Positions 48,301 through 56,781 of a DNA stretch of 64,000 nt are shown one piece after another. A model generated the notes under the pieces. That model was not told the DNA's origin, searched no databases, and worked only from the letters and a program-made list of their open reading frames with translations. The stretch spans positions 23,374,001 to 23,438,000 of the forward strand of contig NC_091967.1 in NCBI RefSeq assembly GCF_036711975.1, given 5' to 3'. The DNA comes from Onthophagus taurus. Lineage: Eukaryota; Arthropoda; Insecta; Coleoptera; Scarabaeidae. Made by a program: the position numbers and the translations under genes. The stretch's first letter is position 1; each line of letters begins with the position of its first letter.

Positions 48301-51300
48301 AAAATGTCATTTTTTTAAATACATTTTGACCAATCTATGTCCGTATAATTTGTAATAGCATCATAAAAAACATCAAAGAATCCTTGTCTTGTTGCATAAA
48401 CTGGTACTGTTTTGCAAAACAACACATTTTCTTTTATTGAAGTATCGGATTCATTCCTTACAAAACATAAGAACTAAGACATGTTTGCTACATCGGTTGA
48501 TTCATCAAACTGAATACTAAAAACTCATTTGCTGAATTATCTGATTGCGAACATCCGCAGCCATGTTGTGTCATTTTTTTGCTTGCATGCCTACTCTACT
48601 AACACTGACCATATCGATTGCAGCAAGTAATATGAGATTTTCGACAATTGTGTGGAGTTAGGACGTCTTACCCACTTTTAATGCCACGAGATAAGATGCT
48701 ACTTGAAGCCATACTGATAGACTTTTATCAGTATGGCTTAGCTTACAAATAGAAGTTTGTAGATTTTTCAAGTTGTCATTTTCTTTCTAAAAATTACAAG
48801 GGTTAATTTTTTTGAGGCGGATGTTTAGTTTCCAAGTAGAGTATGTCGCTATCAGATGGAGATGGAGGACTCTAGCGGTGGTACAATGATTACTTCTGCG
48901 TCTATTGATGAGCAGGATGGTACTTGTAGATATTCAAGTAGTAGTGCTTCTTCTTCTATCGTTTGCTTAATTAAACAATGCGCTTCGTTAGGGATACTTT
49001 AGTTCTTCTTGATGTCCAGTTTGCAGATACTACCGTATTTGTGATGTATCTGTAATTCTTTGCGAGATTCGAAGTTTTAATGCATTTAGCAATTTCAAAG
49101 CAATTGAACTTTCTTGTTCAGACAGCGTATCTACCATGAACTTTAATGAAGCCTTGGCAGTCAAAAGATTGGAATCTCTTCGGCATAACGTTAATATGTG
49201 CGAATAATAAATTCATATCATCTTCTGAAAATTTTATATTGCATTTTGTCATCATCATTTATACTTTTGGTCTTATAGAAAACATCTGTTATGGCTAAAT
49301 TTATATCATCAGCCAAGCATAATTGATGTTCAGCATCTATTGGTTTTTTTTAATTTTATCATAACTGCTGTACCATCAGTGGTGATGCTAACTTCATTCA
49401 TTTCTAAACCAAAAGTTGCCAACTTTTGTTCAACTAATGATAAACATTTTTCTGCTGCCCATTAATATTAATGTATCGACGATTACGAACTGAAGACCAC
49501 TCATTGAATGTTATGCTGTATAGTACCTTTAAACTACATATTTCAGAAGTTATTTTATTTTTAATTTTCTCAAAATGGAGAAGAACCGCATTCCGTATTG
49601 TGGTTGAAGTTTTTGGAATATCTGCAAATCATCTTGCTCGTAAACCTTCTCTGATGTCTTGAGAGGTAATAAAGATATGAAATGGCAAGCCATCTTAAAC
49701 AGTTATACGGACCAGTACTTCTGAAAGTCATAAGTTGAAGTGTTTTTGAAATAGCTGGTAATCAGTTTTGGGTTCTTGGAAATAATTTGACTATCAGTGT
49801 CGCTGGTAGTGGGTTCATATCTTTTTTTCACATTAAGTGTATTGAATATTTTAATTTCATAACGAACAGGTTTGCTCTTTATGTATTGGCGAAACGAACA
49901 TCATCCACGAAACAGTTTAAATTTTTCATCAATCGTTGCGTATTCTCTAATCTTGACAGAACTTCTCGGAGAGGTGCCAATTTAACAATCTTTCTTCATT
50001 CAGTCCAGTCTCTCACAGTATCAAAACGAAGACACCTTAGTAGAAACAAAAATCTCTTTGTGGACGCACATGAGATGAACAAATCTTTTGACCATAAATC
50101 ATGCTTATTTAGATGTGCTGATTTCATTAGTTCAGCGTAATATAACAATCCAAATAATGCGGAAATTTCAAATTTATTTTTTGACATTGCGTCATGTTCT
50201 GGTGAAAACTTTCGGCGCAAGTCCAAGCGTCTATTGACGTCTCCTCTAGGCCTAGGTCTATTTTGCGCAGAGGAGTCGTAGAATTCGGGAGGAACATTTC
50301 TTTTCCATTAGATACTGTCACGCCCATAATAGAAGCTATATTTCTTTTTTGTGTTACTGTACAGTGTGTTAATTAATTATCGTACCCGACGTCATCATTG
50401 CAAGTATGCAACCAATATCACAGTGCAATACTCATCATAAGCAAATCGCGTATTGCAATACCATTACTGTGATATTGGTTGCATACTTGTAATGATGACG
50501 TCGGGTACGATAATTAATTAACACACTGTGTTTTGGTCCAGTCTATGGCTGTACCAAATTTCATCAAAATCAACGAGGAAATTATGACACTTGTTAATTT
50601 TTATTTAAAATGATACTTATTTAAACAGGTACTTATCGTTTATTATTGAGACGAGAACAAGTTCATAAAGTAGTCCTTAATCAATTAATAACAACCGACT
50701 TGGATCCACAACCAATGTCTACATCAGATGTTGCTTGGTGTTGGTTTGGATACAATTTCACGGACGACGGAAAAAATCTTGAAAATTTAGCGGTAAAATT
50801 CAAAACATGCAAATTGTCGCAAACGTTTCGTGAAGTAGTTCAGAAAGCCATAGATTCGGTCAAAGAAAATCAAGTCAACAAGAATATTCCGACGACTGTT
50901 ACGGGATTTGTTGAAGATAGCGGTGGATATGAAGAAGAACAACACACCGAAAGTAATGACGAAGATGATTATGATGAGGATGAAGAACGGTAAGTTGATA
51001 CAATTTTCTTTATTTTATTATTATTTTTATTGAATGATTGTAATATTTAGACGGGATTAAAGTAAACTCGACTGCAGAGTTGGAGTGATGCATGGTCGTT
51101 TTTTGACGAATAAGAGGTCAGGTTGTTTAGGTTTTTAGTTTAAGCAGTTGATTTGTTCAATGTTAATACTTCTTGTAAGCGTATTTCATAAAATATATTA
51201 TTATAGCATTTTTGGTTTACATTTTGTTGATATTTCTTCCCGTTTTAAACAATTTTTAATTAATATAAATATTTTTCTACCCCACAGTTACATGAGTTAA

Positions 51301-51910
51301 GAATGATTATTTAGCGACGTAAGTAGGTGAATCAGAAATTTTGTGAATGTTTGAAGGTAGGTCCAGTTTATGTGGTATGTTTTGGAGAATGTTTGATTAG
51401 TGAATTTTTAGGTTTCAATCCCTCGCTGTTTAGTTATTACTATTAAAATGTACTTTTTAATATTTGTTATAGTTCAATAATGTTCCGGAATAAATGCGAT
51501 TTATCGGAACAAGACTCGTCTGGGAAATGGATACCCCTTGGAAGTGGTGATATAACTGTTTCTTACGACCATGAAATCTTTGGGGCCAGAATTCACTTTA
51601 CCCAAGATGACGTAGAGCTTAGTAACACCATGATTGGAATGAATACTGTTATGACTGTAAGCTTCCTTAATAATTAATGAAAATGAATTTTAATTTGCTT
51701 TATTATTTTAATCAGATTAATGATACAAATTGTTCTTGGAGAGCTGTTGAATGGGCCAATCAAATATTCGAATGGAGAACTCTACAAGCATCGTTTTCAA
51801 ATGAAAATGACGCAGAAACATTCCACTTGAGTTTTATGGAGGGGTTAGAGTATGCACAACAAAGTGATATCGTCGATAATGTACCGCCGCTCCACATTGA
51901 AGGTGATTAA
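27320..51910 (+). CDS. Nup358: Nucleoporin Nup358 (RANBP2), seven exons
   Basis: Exons 27320-27391, 27685-27910, 33285-39336, 41843-43590, 50629-50989, 51473-51656 and 51716-51910 join in phase to 2945 residues. The protein forms the cytoplasmic filaments of the nuclear pore. Residues 1 to about 800 are the TPR/alpha-solenoid region. A coiled coil (about 830-900) and a Q/P-rich linker follow. Ran-binding domains start near 1290, 1547, 2049 and 2640, each with the IPLP...TGEE...KERG...RREQVHK signature. Three RanBP2 zinc fingers lie near 1735, 1812 and 1906. A DVEIVFE...LPRKF motif near 2208 resembles the SUMO-ligase internal repeat. FG and FSFG repeats lie around the fingers and between domains 3 and 4. 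A diverged PH-like domain ends the protein (about 2822-2945). No cyclophilin domain is present, unlike mammals. Introns 2-4 are large and full of transposons. Confidence 0.93.
27911..28513. repeat. Nup358 intron 2: CTAG-rich imperfect repeats
   Basis: Between about 28060 and 28500 a loose repeat of roughly 180 bp recurs, with TTAGTGTTAGTTCTA, GTTGTTATTTAG.GCTAGGTTG and AACTAAAACTAG on both strands. This could be a degraded fold-back element. The first 100 bp shows nothing. Confidence 0.55.
28514..30360 (-). mobile_element. piggyBac remnant in Nup358 intron 2
   Basis: A TTAA at 28510-28513 is followed by CCTTTCAGAAGGCGCGTCT, close to the terminus of the piggyBac copy at 58637. On the minus strand 29838-29656 encodes VPRKNKAVILLSTMHD and GAVDTVDKMCAAYS, the region of the third catalytic Asp. 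30235-30040 gives RYGIKIFLLCDAQNYY across stops. The gene is interrupted by a hAT fragment right after the Asp region. Inactive. The upstream end is not clearly defined; a short inverted piece of the same gene lies at about 30354-30395. Confidence 0.78.
28686..29645 (-). mobile_element. hAT transposon fragment (ZBED-type transposase)
   Basis: CAGTGTTTCCCAAACTTATT at 28686 is a typical hAT terminus. On the minus strand 29601-29320 encodes TDGAPAMVGRYRGF and VLAVHCVIHRQHL, and a later piece reads FQFVLEFLDGKDLIL. These belong to the hAT transposase catalytic region found in ZBED/GTF2IRD2-like proteins. Small CAGGGTGT repeats sit within it at about 28815-28960. It splits the piggyBac gene. Confidence 0.78.
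30390..32440 (-). mobile_element. RTE-like non-LTR retrotransposon remnant
   Basis: Minus-strand frames, much broken, give an endonuclease start (TKELVKEVIRYKVNILGSSE near 32320), a linker (REAKNKVWEDFGEE near 30860) and an early reverse transcriptase piece (NRAICLSSCKQKIHLRIM near 30560). Order fits one element read right to left. It is interrupted by a MITE at 31051-31640. Confidence 0.65.
31051..31640. mobile_element. MITE with 8-bp target duplication
   Basis: Terminal inverted repeats of about 45 bp begin GGAGCCTACGATATTCCAGG at the left, with its complement at the right end. An 8-bp duplication GTTTTATC flanks it (31043-31050 and 31641-31648). No transposase. Eight-base duplications occur in hAT and P superfamilies; the termini do not decide between them. 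Confidence 0.85.
32450..32960 (-). mobile_element. mariner transposase C-terminal fragment
   Basis: Minus-strand sequence 32739-32455 carries LTPSDFHLFAYM, matching the last catalytic motif (SPDLAPSDYHLF) of mariner transposases, then a degraded tail ending in DYIEK across frameshifts. The flank up to about 32960 may be its remaining part. Confidence 0.75.
39337..40439. repeat. Nup358 intron 3, left half: degenerate GGCCGAGG repeats
   Basis: At 39490-39995 a motif close to GGCCGAGGCGCTACAATTAA recurs four or five times on both strands with roughly 120-bp spacing. 40070-40370 is a less AT-rich block of unknown nature. No coding frame recognised. Confidence 0.5.
40440..41560 (-). mobile_element. 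RTE-like reverse transcriptase fragment in intron 3
   Basis: On the minus strand DDIPTELLKYGGEELMV, IYQLMVKIWETEDA and GFKQVYDTMDQVALQ match the start and palm region of RTE/BovB-type reverse transcriptases. YADDLEP at about 40450 is the catalytic box. A segment of about 118 bp is tandemly duplicated (40494-40675). The part above 41100 is a linker remnant. Inactive. Confidence 0.75.
43618..43700. repeat. Left copy of an inverted pair spanning intron 4
   Basis: GATTTCGATGAAATTTGGTA and ATGGACCAAAATACA here match the reverse complement of 50525-50610, just inside the other end of intron 4. Together they look like the ends of an old element in which the rest of the intron's elements later nested. 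Confidence 0.6.
43874..44141. mobile_element. MITE flanked by TATA
   Basis: Terminal inverted repeat CAGAGTGTCTCATATCTTCC is mirrored at the right end by the complement of its CAGAGTGTCCCATATCTTCC-like partner. TATA flanks both sides (43870-43873, 44142-44145). 268 bp, no coding capacity. Confidence 0.82.
44270..47215. repeat. Direct repeat pair of about 1 kb in intron 4
   Basis: 44270-45350 and 46080-47215 share long blocks in the same order: the CAGGGTGT-type ends, CAACCGTATATGTT, GAGATATTCAATT, TTTTACCAATTTTGCC, GATTAATATTTTATAATG and TAATTTTGCTGCCA. They are moderately diverged. A separate fold-back element (45374-45957) lies between them. Confidence 0.75.
45374..45957. mobile_element. 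Fold-back element with about 190-bp arms, TATA-flanked
   Basis: The left end CAGGGTTATTCAAAAAACCG is mirrored by the complement of CAGGTGATTCAAAAAACCGC at the right. TATA flanks both sides (45370-45373 and 45958-45961). The arms remain alignable for about 190 bp, including GTCGCAA and ATCAATTATCTATCAATTG segments near the hinge. A plus-strand open frame at 45434-45640 is only arm sequence. Confidence 0.82.
47253..47721. mobile_element. MITE with 27-bp terminal inverted repeats
   Basis: Left end ATTATATATAATATGGATTG followed by AGC; the right end is its reverse complement (GCTCAATCCATATTATATAT). About 470 bp, inserted in the repeat cluster of intron 4. Target duplication is hidden because the end itself is palindromic TATA sequence. 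Confidence 0.75.
47722..48175. repeat. Inverted copy of the CAGGGTGT cluster
   Basis: This stretch is the reverse complement of about 45965-46440: it contains GTAATAGAAAGTGATGAGT, ATGGAACACCC and GATATTCAACTG complements. With the other copies it would allow a fold-back of roughly 400-bp arms and about 1.3-kb loop. Confidence 0.7.
48330..49480 (-). mobile_element. hAT transposase remnant in Nup358 intron 4
   Basis: Degraded minus-strand pieces resemble the same ZBED-type hAT transposase as at 28686-29645, for example a segment near 48500 reading FSIQFDESTDVANMS with LLCFVRNES-type sequence after it. Stops and frameshifts are frequent. Boundaries are approximate. Confidence 0.55.
49680..50330 (-). 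mobile_element. piggyBac N-terminal and middle fragment
   Basis: Minus-strand frame 50226-49996 encodes ALFGLLYYAELMKSAHLNKH and STKRFLFLLRCLRFD, the typical N-terminal part of piggyBac transposases. Further down, about 49930-49790 gives RQYIKSKPVRYEIKIF, related to the copy in intron 2. Dead copy, ends not defined. Confidence 0.78.
50362..50528. mobile_element. Palindromic MITE, about 70-bp arms
   Basis: Left CAGTGTGTTAATTAATTATC is mirrored by the right end. Arms stay nearly identical through GTACCCGACGTCATCATT and GTATGCAACCAATATCAC. The left flank is TA, the right TG, so the target duplication is not intact. Confidence 0.82.
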
Positions 51911-52512
51911 AAGATTTTTGACTCTTTTTTTTGTATTTTTTTAAAAAATGTTGAGAATATTTTTAAATTTGTTTTATATCTATGTTTTCTTTAATGTAAC
52001 GCTCTAAACAATAATGTTTACACATTATTTGTAAGTAAAATAAACAACTTTCCTGACTTTATTTATAGTTAAATGTCTATTTTTTTTGTATATAAATAGA
52101 TACAAAGCAAATGCGTTATCTTGTCAGTATTGTTAATAATAAGAATTACTTGATTAAAAATTTACTTCATTTATCTTTGTGTTTATGTATGATTTAAAAA
52201 TATTTTAATTCCCTTAAATAGTATTTGAACTTTCCCATTACATTTTTAATTCAATAATATGTGTTAGTTTCCTCCAACGCCATCATCTACCTTCATACAT
52301 GTAATGTTAATCAAAAGAGATGAATCGATGATGAAGGGTGAGGCGGGATAAGAACAGCAAAAGACAGAAATAAATTTGGGAGTAAATAAATTTTGGGATA
52401 CATTTGGAAGAGCCTTATGTCCAGCAGAAAATCATAAAAAACATAAAAAAAGTGCAATCTTCTAAAATTGTTTCTGATTCTTACCATGTTGCTTACTTCT
52501 TGTATATTTCGT
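51911..52512. other. 3' region of Nup358
   Basis: AT-rich 3' UTR and flank. AATAAA-type signals occur near 52038. Nothing else recognised. Confidence 0.4.
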
Positions 52513-52705
52513 CGGTTGTACACAATCTTTTCTACATTAACTTCCCACTTTATCTTTGGCCATTTTGTATTAGAATAGAATAGTTTATTCGTGCTATACT
52601 TTACACTCGTCGGTTGTACACAATCTTTTCTACATTAACTTCCCACTTTATCTTTGGCCATTTTGTATTAGAATAGAATACTTTATTCGTGCTATAAATA
52701 CTTTA
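52513..52705. repeat. Tandem duplication of about 96 bp
   Basis: GTCGGTTGTACACAATCTTT and the following 80 bp appear twice (about 52513 and 52609), nearly identical. The second copy joins the 3' end of the CR1-like element. Confidence 0.85.
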
Positions 52706-53589
52706 CAATACTTACACATGTCAAAAAAAAGCGAGAAAAGGCGCAATAAAATGATAAAATACAAAATACAATAAAAGTTCAAAACGGGGAAAAAAGAAAC
52801 ATATTATCAAACATGTTATATAAACATATTAAAAAAATAAACACATTAACATTTCATGTAAACATATATATTCATGAATTTATGCACTCATTACAGACTC
52901 GTCTGTCATGTCACATGATAAAAATTCTTCAACCGAATAGAAAGCGCGCCTTGACAAGAAGCTCTTCAAGAAATTTTTGTATCTAGCAGTCGGAAGCATC
53001 TGTACAGTTTTTGGCAATTTATTAAATAACTTTGGGGCAATGTAGTTAAAACTTTTCTGACTCCTGGACAATCTACAGTGTTGCGGTAGAAGTAAGTCTT
53101 TGTTACGAGTGTTGTAACTGTGAGCATCTCCATTTCACACTTACTTATACAATGCCTTGCATATACAGCGCATTCCAAAATATAGAGGCATGGAAATGTC
53201 AAAATATTTAGTTTAATGAAAGAGCCTTTACATTCTTCACTATATTTCAAATTGTCCAGAATTCTGATAGCTCTGCGCTGTAGTTTGAAAATACTATCGC
53301 ACATGCTCGCACCGTCCCACGCAAGCAACGCATAAGTCATAGTAGCTTGGTAGAGGGAAAAATACGTAACGCGCAAAACGTCCTGGGATACGTTTCCCCT
53401 CAACATGTAGATGTTGCTACTAAGTTTGCTGCAAACCCTGCAAACAGACTCGATATGGCAACGCCACGCGAGCGACGGATCAAGCATAACCCCCAAAAAC
53501 CTTACGCTTTCAGGATTCGTTGTATTCGAGAGATCACGCAGCGTAAAGAACACCTGAGCGTGTTGTATATATCTCAAATCTAATTTCAA
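52706..53589 (-). mobile_element. CR1-like non-LTR retrotransposon, 3' end
   Basis: Minus-strand 53589-52966 carries VRFLGVMLDPSLAWRCHIE, TYALLAWDGA and KLQRRAIRIL, the thumb and tail of CR1/Jockey-type reverse transcriptases; the last part (52880-53071) reads NYIAPKLFNKLPKTVQ and FYSVEEFL in another frame. The element is 5'-truncated near 53580 and ends in an AT-rich tail with GAATAAAGTATTCTATTC. One frameshift separates the two frames. Confidence 0.82.
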
Positions 53590-53790
53590 ATATCATTCCA
53601 CACTTTCACAATAACATCAAATATTTTTGAATATATCAATAATATATTATTAATTACAATGATATGAAAATGGCACATCCTCATCTTATCTATTTCTACC
53701 AAGCAACATTTTGTTACTTGTTCTTCTCAACTTAGAATTCTCATCTCTTTCTTAAGTTTTCATTTCAAAAAGTAGTGATGGAACGGATAG
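53575..53790. repeat. Direct repeat, left copy (partner 55943-56085)
   Basis: ATATCTCAAATCTAATTTC, TTCCACACTTTCACAAT, CATCTTATCTATTTCT and TAGAATTCTCATCTCT occur in both copies in the same order. The left copy has a 70-bp extra segment and is interrupted after CAAAAAGTA by the next element. Confidence 0.75.
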
Positions 53791-54771
53791 TGATTTAGCG
53801 AAAAACCGGATATTCGGCATCCCCTTCGGCTGGATATCCGGTTTGGGAAATTTTCGTACTCATATTCCAAGAACTAGATTTTATACGAATTTTTAAAACT
53901 TAATCGGCAAAATTCAAAAAAATAGTCGATTATTTCAAAAATGTATTTGTCAAGAACTAAAAGTGATTTTCCAAAACGGCTTTTTGCGTTAAGAAGAGGA
54001 TACTTTAATTAATAATTGAAAGTGATAACAGCGACAGTTCTGTTAGTAATGAATGTGATTTTTTTTTTTATTTTTCATTCGGGATGTAAACAGGGTTGAC
54101 CCCCAACAAAGCATCCACAAGATATTCAACTAAATATTAATAACAAAAAAACTGAGTATAACAAAAAATAATATTACAAATTAAAATCAAAACCAAAAGT
54201 AACACTCCAATAATAATAAACAAATCAAAAAACAAAAAATTATCGTTACTTATATAAATAAAAATATAATCATTGAATTTAATCATCAAATGGAGTAGTG
54301 AATGATTTGGTAATGATGATGACAAGCGAAGAGAAGGAAACTAGACGAAACTGCAACAAGAGATTTTATATATCGTATTGGGATTGTTACAATGAGGTTG
54401 CTAAAGACAAACCTGATATAAATAAAGTTGTATTCAATGAAAAAAGTCCTATTGGGGTTGAACTTTATTATCTGTAGTGTCCAACACTTAAAAGAGTTAC
54501 TAATTCCTGTGAATGGTAGAGTACTAAGGCCCACTTTTACCACCTCTTGATAAATTTAACCGATAGATAATTAACATGGTTACAGCGGTTTTAAGCGCTC
54601 TCATTGGCTAAGAGCGCCAATTTATCTATCAGTTAAATTTATTAAGTGGGCCTAAGTAATACATAGTACATAGCCGGAGCCAAAGCCGGATATTTGGTAA
54701 CTATCTGCTATCCGGCCGGATTTAAAAAAATGGCCGGATACCAGATAGTTGCCGAATATCCGTTCCACCAC
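53775..54771. mobile_element. TA-flanked element with GTGRTGGAACGGATA ends
   Basis: Left end GTGATGGAACGGATA and the complement of the right end, GTGGTGGAACGGATATTC, form short inverted repeats, and TA flanks both sides (53773-53774 and 54772-54773). GGATATCCGG-type words recur in the subterminal parts. No transposase frame. The repeat copy at 56073-56085 reads CAAAAAGTAATCT, consistent with an unoccupied site. Alternatively it is a hAT with TAGTG ends and no duplication. Confidence 0.65.
54524..54656. mobile_element. 133-bp MITE with TA target duplication
   Basis: Ends CTAAGGCCCACTT and the complement of CTTAGGCCCACTT, about 45-bp arms, TA on both sides. It is nested in the 53775-54771 element. 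Confidence 0.78.
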
Positions 54772-55119
54772 TAATCTGTAGCCTTTAGAAGATTTAAGGG
54801 GGTAGAACAGTGTAGCGGTCTAAAAAAATCGATTTTTTTAAAATTATTTATTTTAATAGGTACATATCTCAAGATTATCTGTTTAAATTTTTAGCAAGAA
54901 ATTCGAAAAAATAACTAAGATACAGGGTATTATATCCTATCGCTACATTATAAAAATAATCCTAAACATATCGTAACAGTCATAGGATATTACTCTAAGA
55001 AAGTGCATGTATATTTGCGTCTAGTCAGGATACTGTAAGGCATGTGCTTTGTGGAAAAATAAATCACATTTATTAGAGTATCAAAGACAAAGCAAGACCA
55101 TAAGAAGGAATGTGACATA

Positions 55120-55255
55120 AGGCCCCGTTCACATGACAATGATCTGACGCGCGTTTTTTAAGCGCGCGCTTTGATATCCAATCAGCACGTCAGATTCTGA
55201 CGCGCGTTCATATGAACGGTTGTATTTAAATACATTGGTCATGTGAACGGGGCCT
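55120..55255. mobile_element. 136-bp MITE with TA target duplication
   Basis: Arms begin AGGCCCCGTTCACATGACA and end in the complement; TA on both sides (55118-55119, 55256-55257). It is unusually GC-rich at the ends with ACGCGCGT-type words inside. It splits the Kolobok-like transposase. Confidence 0.85.
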
Positions 55256-55257
55256 TA

Positions 55258-55809
55258 ATCATACGGGCTGATAAAATGGAACCCGATGCAATGATAGAAA
55301 TTTTTTCAAGAGCTGAAGAATTGCATAAAAAGAAATATATAAATTATATTGGTGATGGCGATTCAAAAACGTATGGCCAAATAGTAAAACAGATTTCACC
55401 AGATATTGTAAAAAAGGAATGCGTAAATCACGTGCAAAAACGTATGGGAACAAGATTACGAAATTGCAAAAAATCTGCAAAGTGCTTAGGGGATAAAGGT
55501 AAACTAACTGCAAGTCTTATAAAAGAGCTCACGACATATTATGGTTTAGCAATACGCAGAAATACAAATTCTGTAGAAAATATGAAGAAAAGTATTTGGG
55601 CAACTATCTTACATAAATACTCTACCGACGGAAAACCTCAACATGATAATTGTCCAATCGGTGCGGAGTCATGGTGTTCGTGCCAGAAGGCTAACACAGC
55701 AGGAAATTTAAATAATTATAAACATAAACCTGCCATGTCCGCTGAATTTGCAGCAGCCATCCAGCCAATATCAATATCAAAAGACAATCATTTTTCATAT
55801 GTAATATAA
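55258..55809 (+). pseudogene. Kolobok/Mutator-like transposase C-terminal part
   Basis: The frame encodes YINYIGDGDSKTYGQI, VKKECVNHVQKRMGTRLRN, LTTYYGLAIRRNTNSVENM and NCPIGAESWCSCQKA. This is a widespread insect transposase family annotated as Mutator-like transposase domain, with a Cys cluster near the end. The N-terminal half is absent and a MITE sits at its start. TTAA ends of the host element favour Kolobok. Inactive. Confidence 0.75.
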
Positions 55810-55942
55810 CAGATATCTGTTATATCAAGTTGTTTTTCTTTAAAAAAAGCCATAAGAAACTATATTTTTTAGTCCGTTACAGTGTTCTACCCCCTTAATA
55901 ACACCATAAATTAAAACAGGTTCCTTTTTTTATTACATAAAT

Positions 55943-56085
55943 ATCTCAAATCTAATTTCAAATATCATTCCACACTTTCACAATCATCTTATCTATTTCT
56001 TCCAGGCAATATTTTGTTACTTGTCTTTCTCAACTTAGAATTCTCATCTCTTTTTTAAGTTTTCATCCCAAAAAGTAATCTAATG
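55943..56085. repeat. Direct repeat, right copy (partner 53575-53790)
   Basis: Same ordered blocks as the left copy, uninterrupted. About 2.2 kb of younger insertions lie between the two. Confidence 0.72.
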
Positions 56086-56781
56086 TTAATTTTCTTTTCC
56101 CTTTAAATCGCGTTTTGCCATCTCTAACCAACCTGGTGTAATATCACAGAATATTATTCTGTGATATCTTATGATAAAGTCCCTAGATTTACAAAGTACC
56201 GCGATTCATGAAGCCTGTTTTCGAGCCAAAATGGCGGTTTGACAGCTTGTCACTGCATGTCACCACTTATTTACAAAAATATTGCCGTCTTGTTGCCTTT
56301 GGAGTTGCAAAAATGGCAGTAAGAAGGACTTTCGACTCTTCAGAGTACCACGAGAAAAAAAGAAAGGAAATTTTGCGTAATGTTATTAATAGAATAACTT
56401 AGTTTTAAATTTCCCGCTTGATTTTGTTATGACATTTATAAGCGCCATCTGTTGTAATATATTTTAAAAGCTGACTGATGTTATCTTAGGTTAAGTTACA
56501 TTACAAACAATTTTTGATTAAAAAAAGTCAATTTTAGCAGTTAAATGCATAATTAGAACTTTAAACATGAAACGTTTACTTTTAGAAACATCTTTTTGCA
56601 GTACACACCTATTTATTGCGTGTGCATTTTTATTCCTACCAACGCAGCAATTTAAAAACGGATGACCTTAAAAACAAGCGTTCGAAGGTCTAAAATGTTA
56701 GATAACGAAAAAAATGAGAAAATTGCCACTTACTTTTATATATAAACCTGTAACAGCGACGTAAACGCATTAAAAAACAAA
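56086..56781. promoter_or_regulatory. Upstream region of glycerol kinase
   Basis: Contains a short hairpin (ATATCACAGAATA, 56141-56172) and a small frame 56208-56402 without recognised family. TATATATAA lies at about 56737, 45 bp before the ATG, and may be a TATA-like element, but the leader would be very short. Confidence 0.4.

Larger units (their letters stand above)
54798..55894 (+). mobile_element. Kolobok-like transposon with TTAA duplication
   Basis: TTAA flanks both ends (54794-54797, 55895-55898). The terminal repeats are GGGGGTAGAACAGTGTA and the complement of GGGGGTAGAACACTGTAAC. TTAA targets are used by piggyBac and Kolobok; the enclosed transposase fragment is not piggyBac. About 1.1 kb, internally deleted. 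Confidence 0.8.

Noticed and set aside
51716-51910. Search for a C-terminal cyclophilin domain in Nup358
   Set aside because: The last exon ends with a PH-like fold and a stop; no cyclophilin motifs follow up to 52512.
56208-56402. 64-codon frame upstream of glycerol kinase
   Set aside because: No recognised domain; could be an upstream reading frame or chance.
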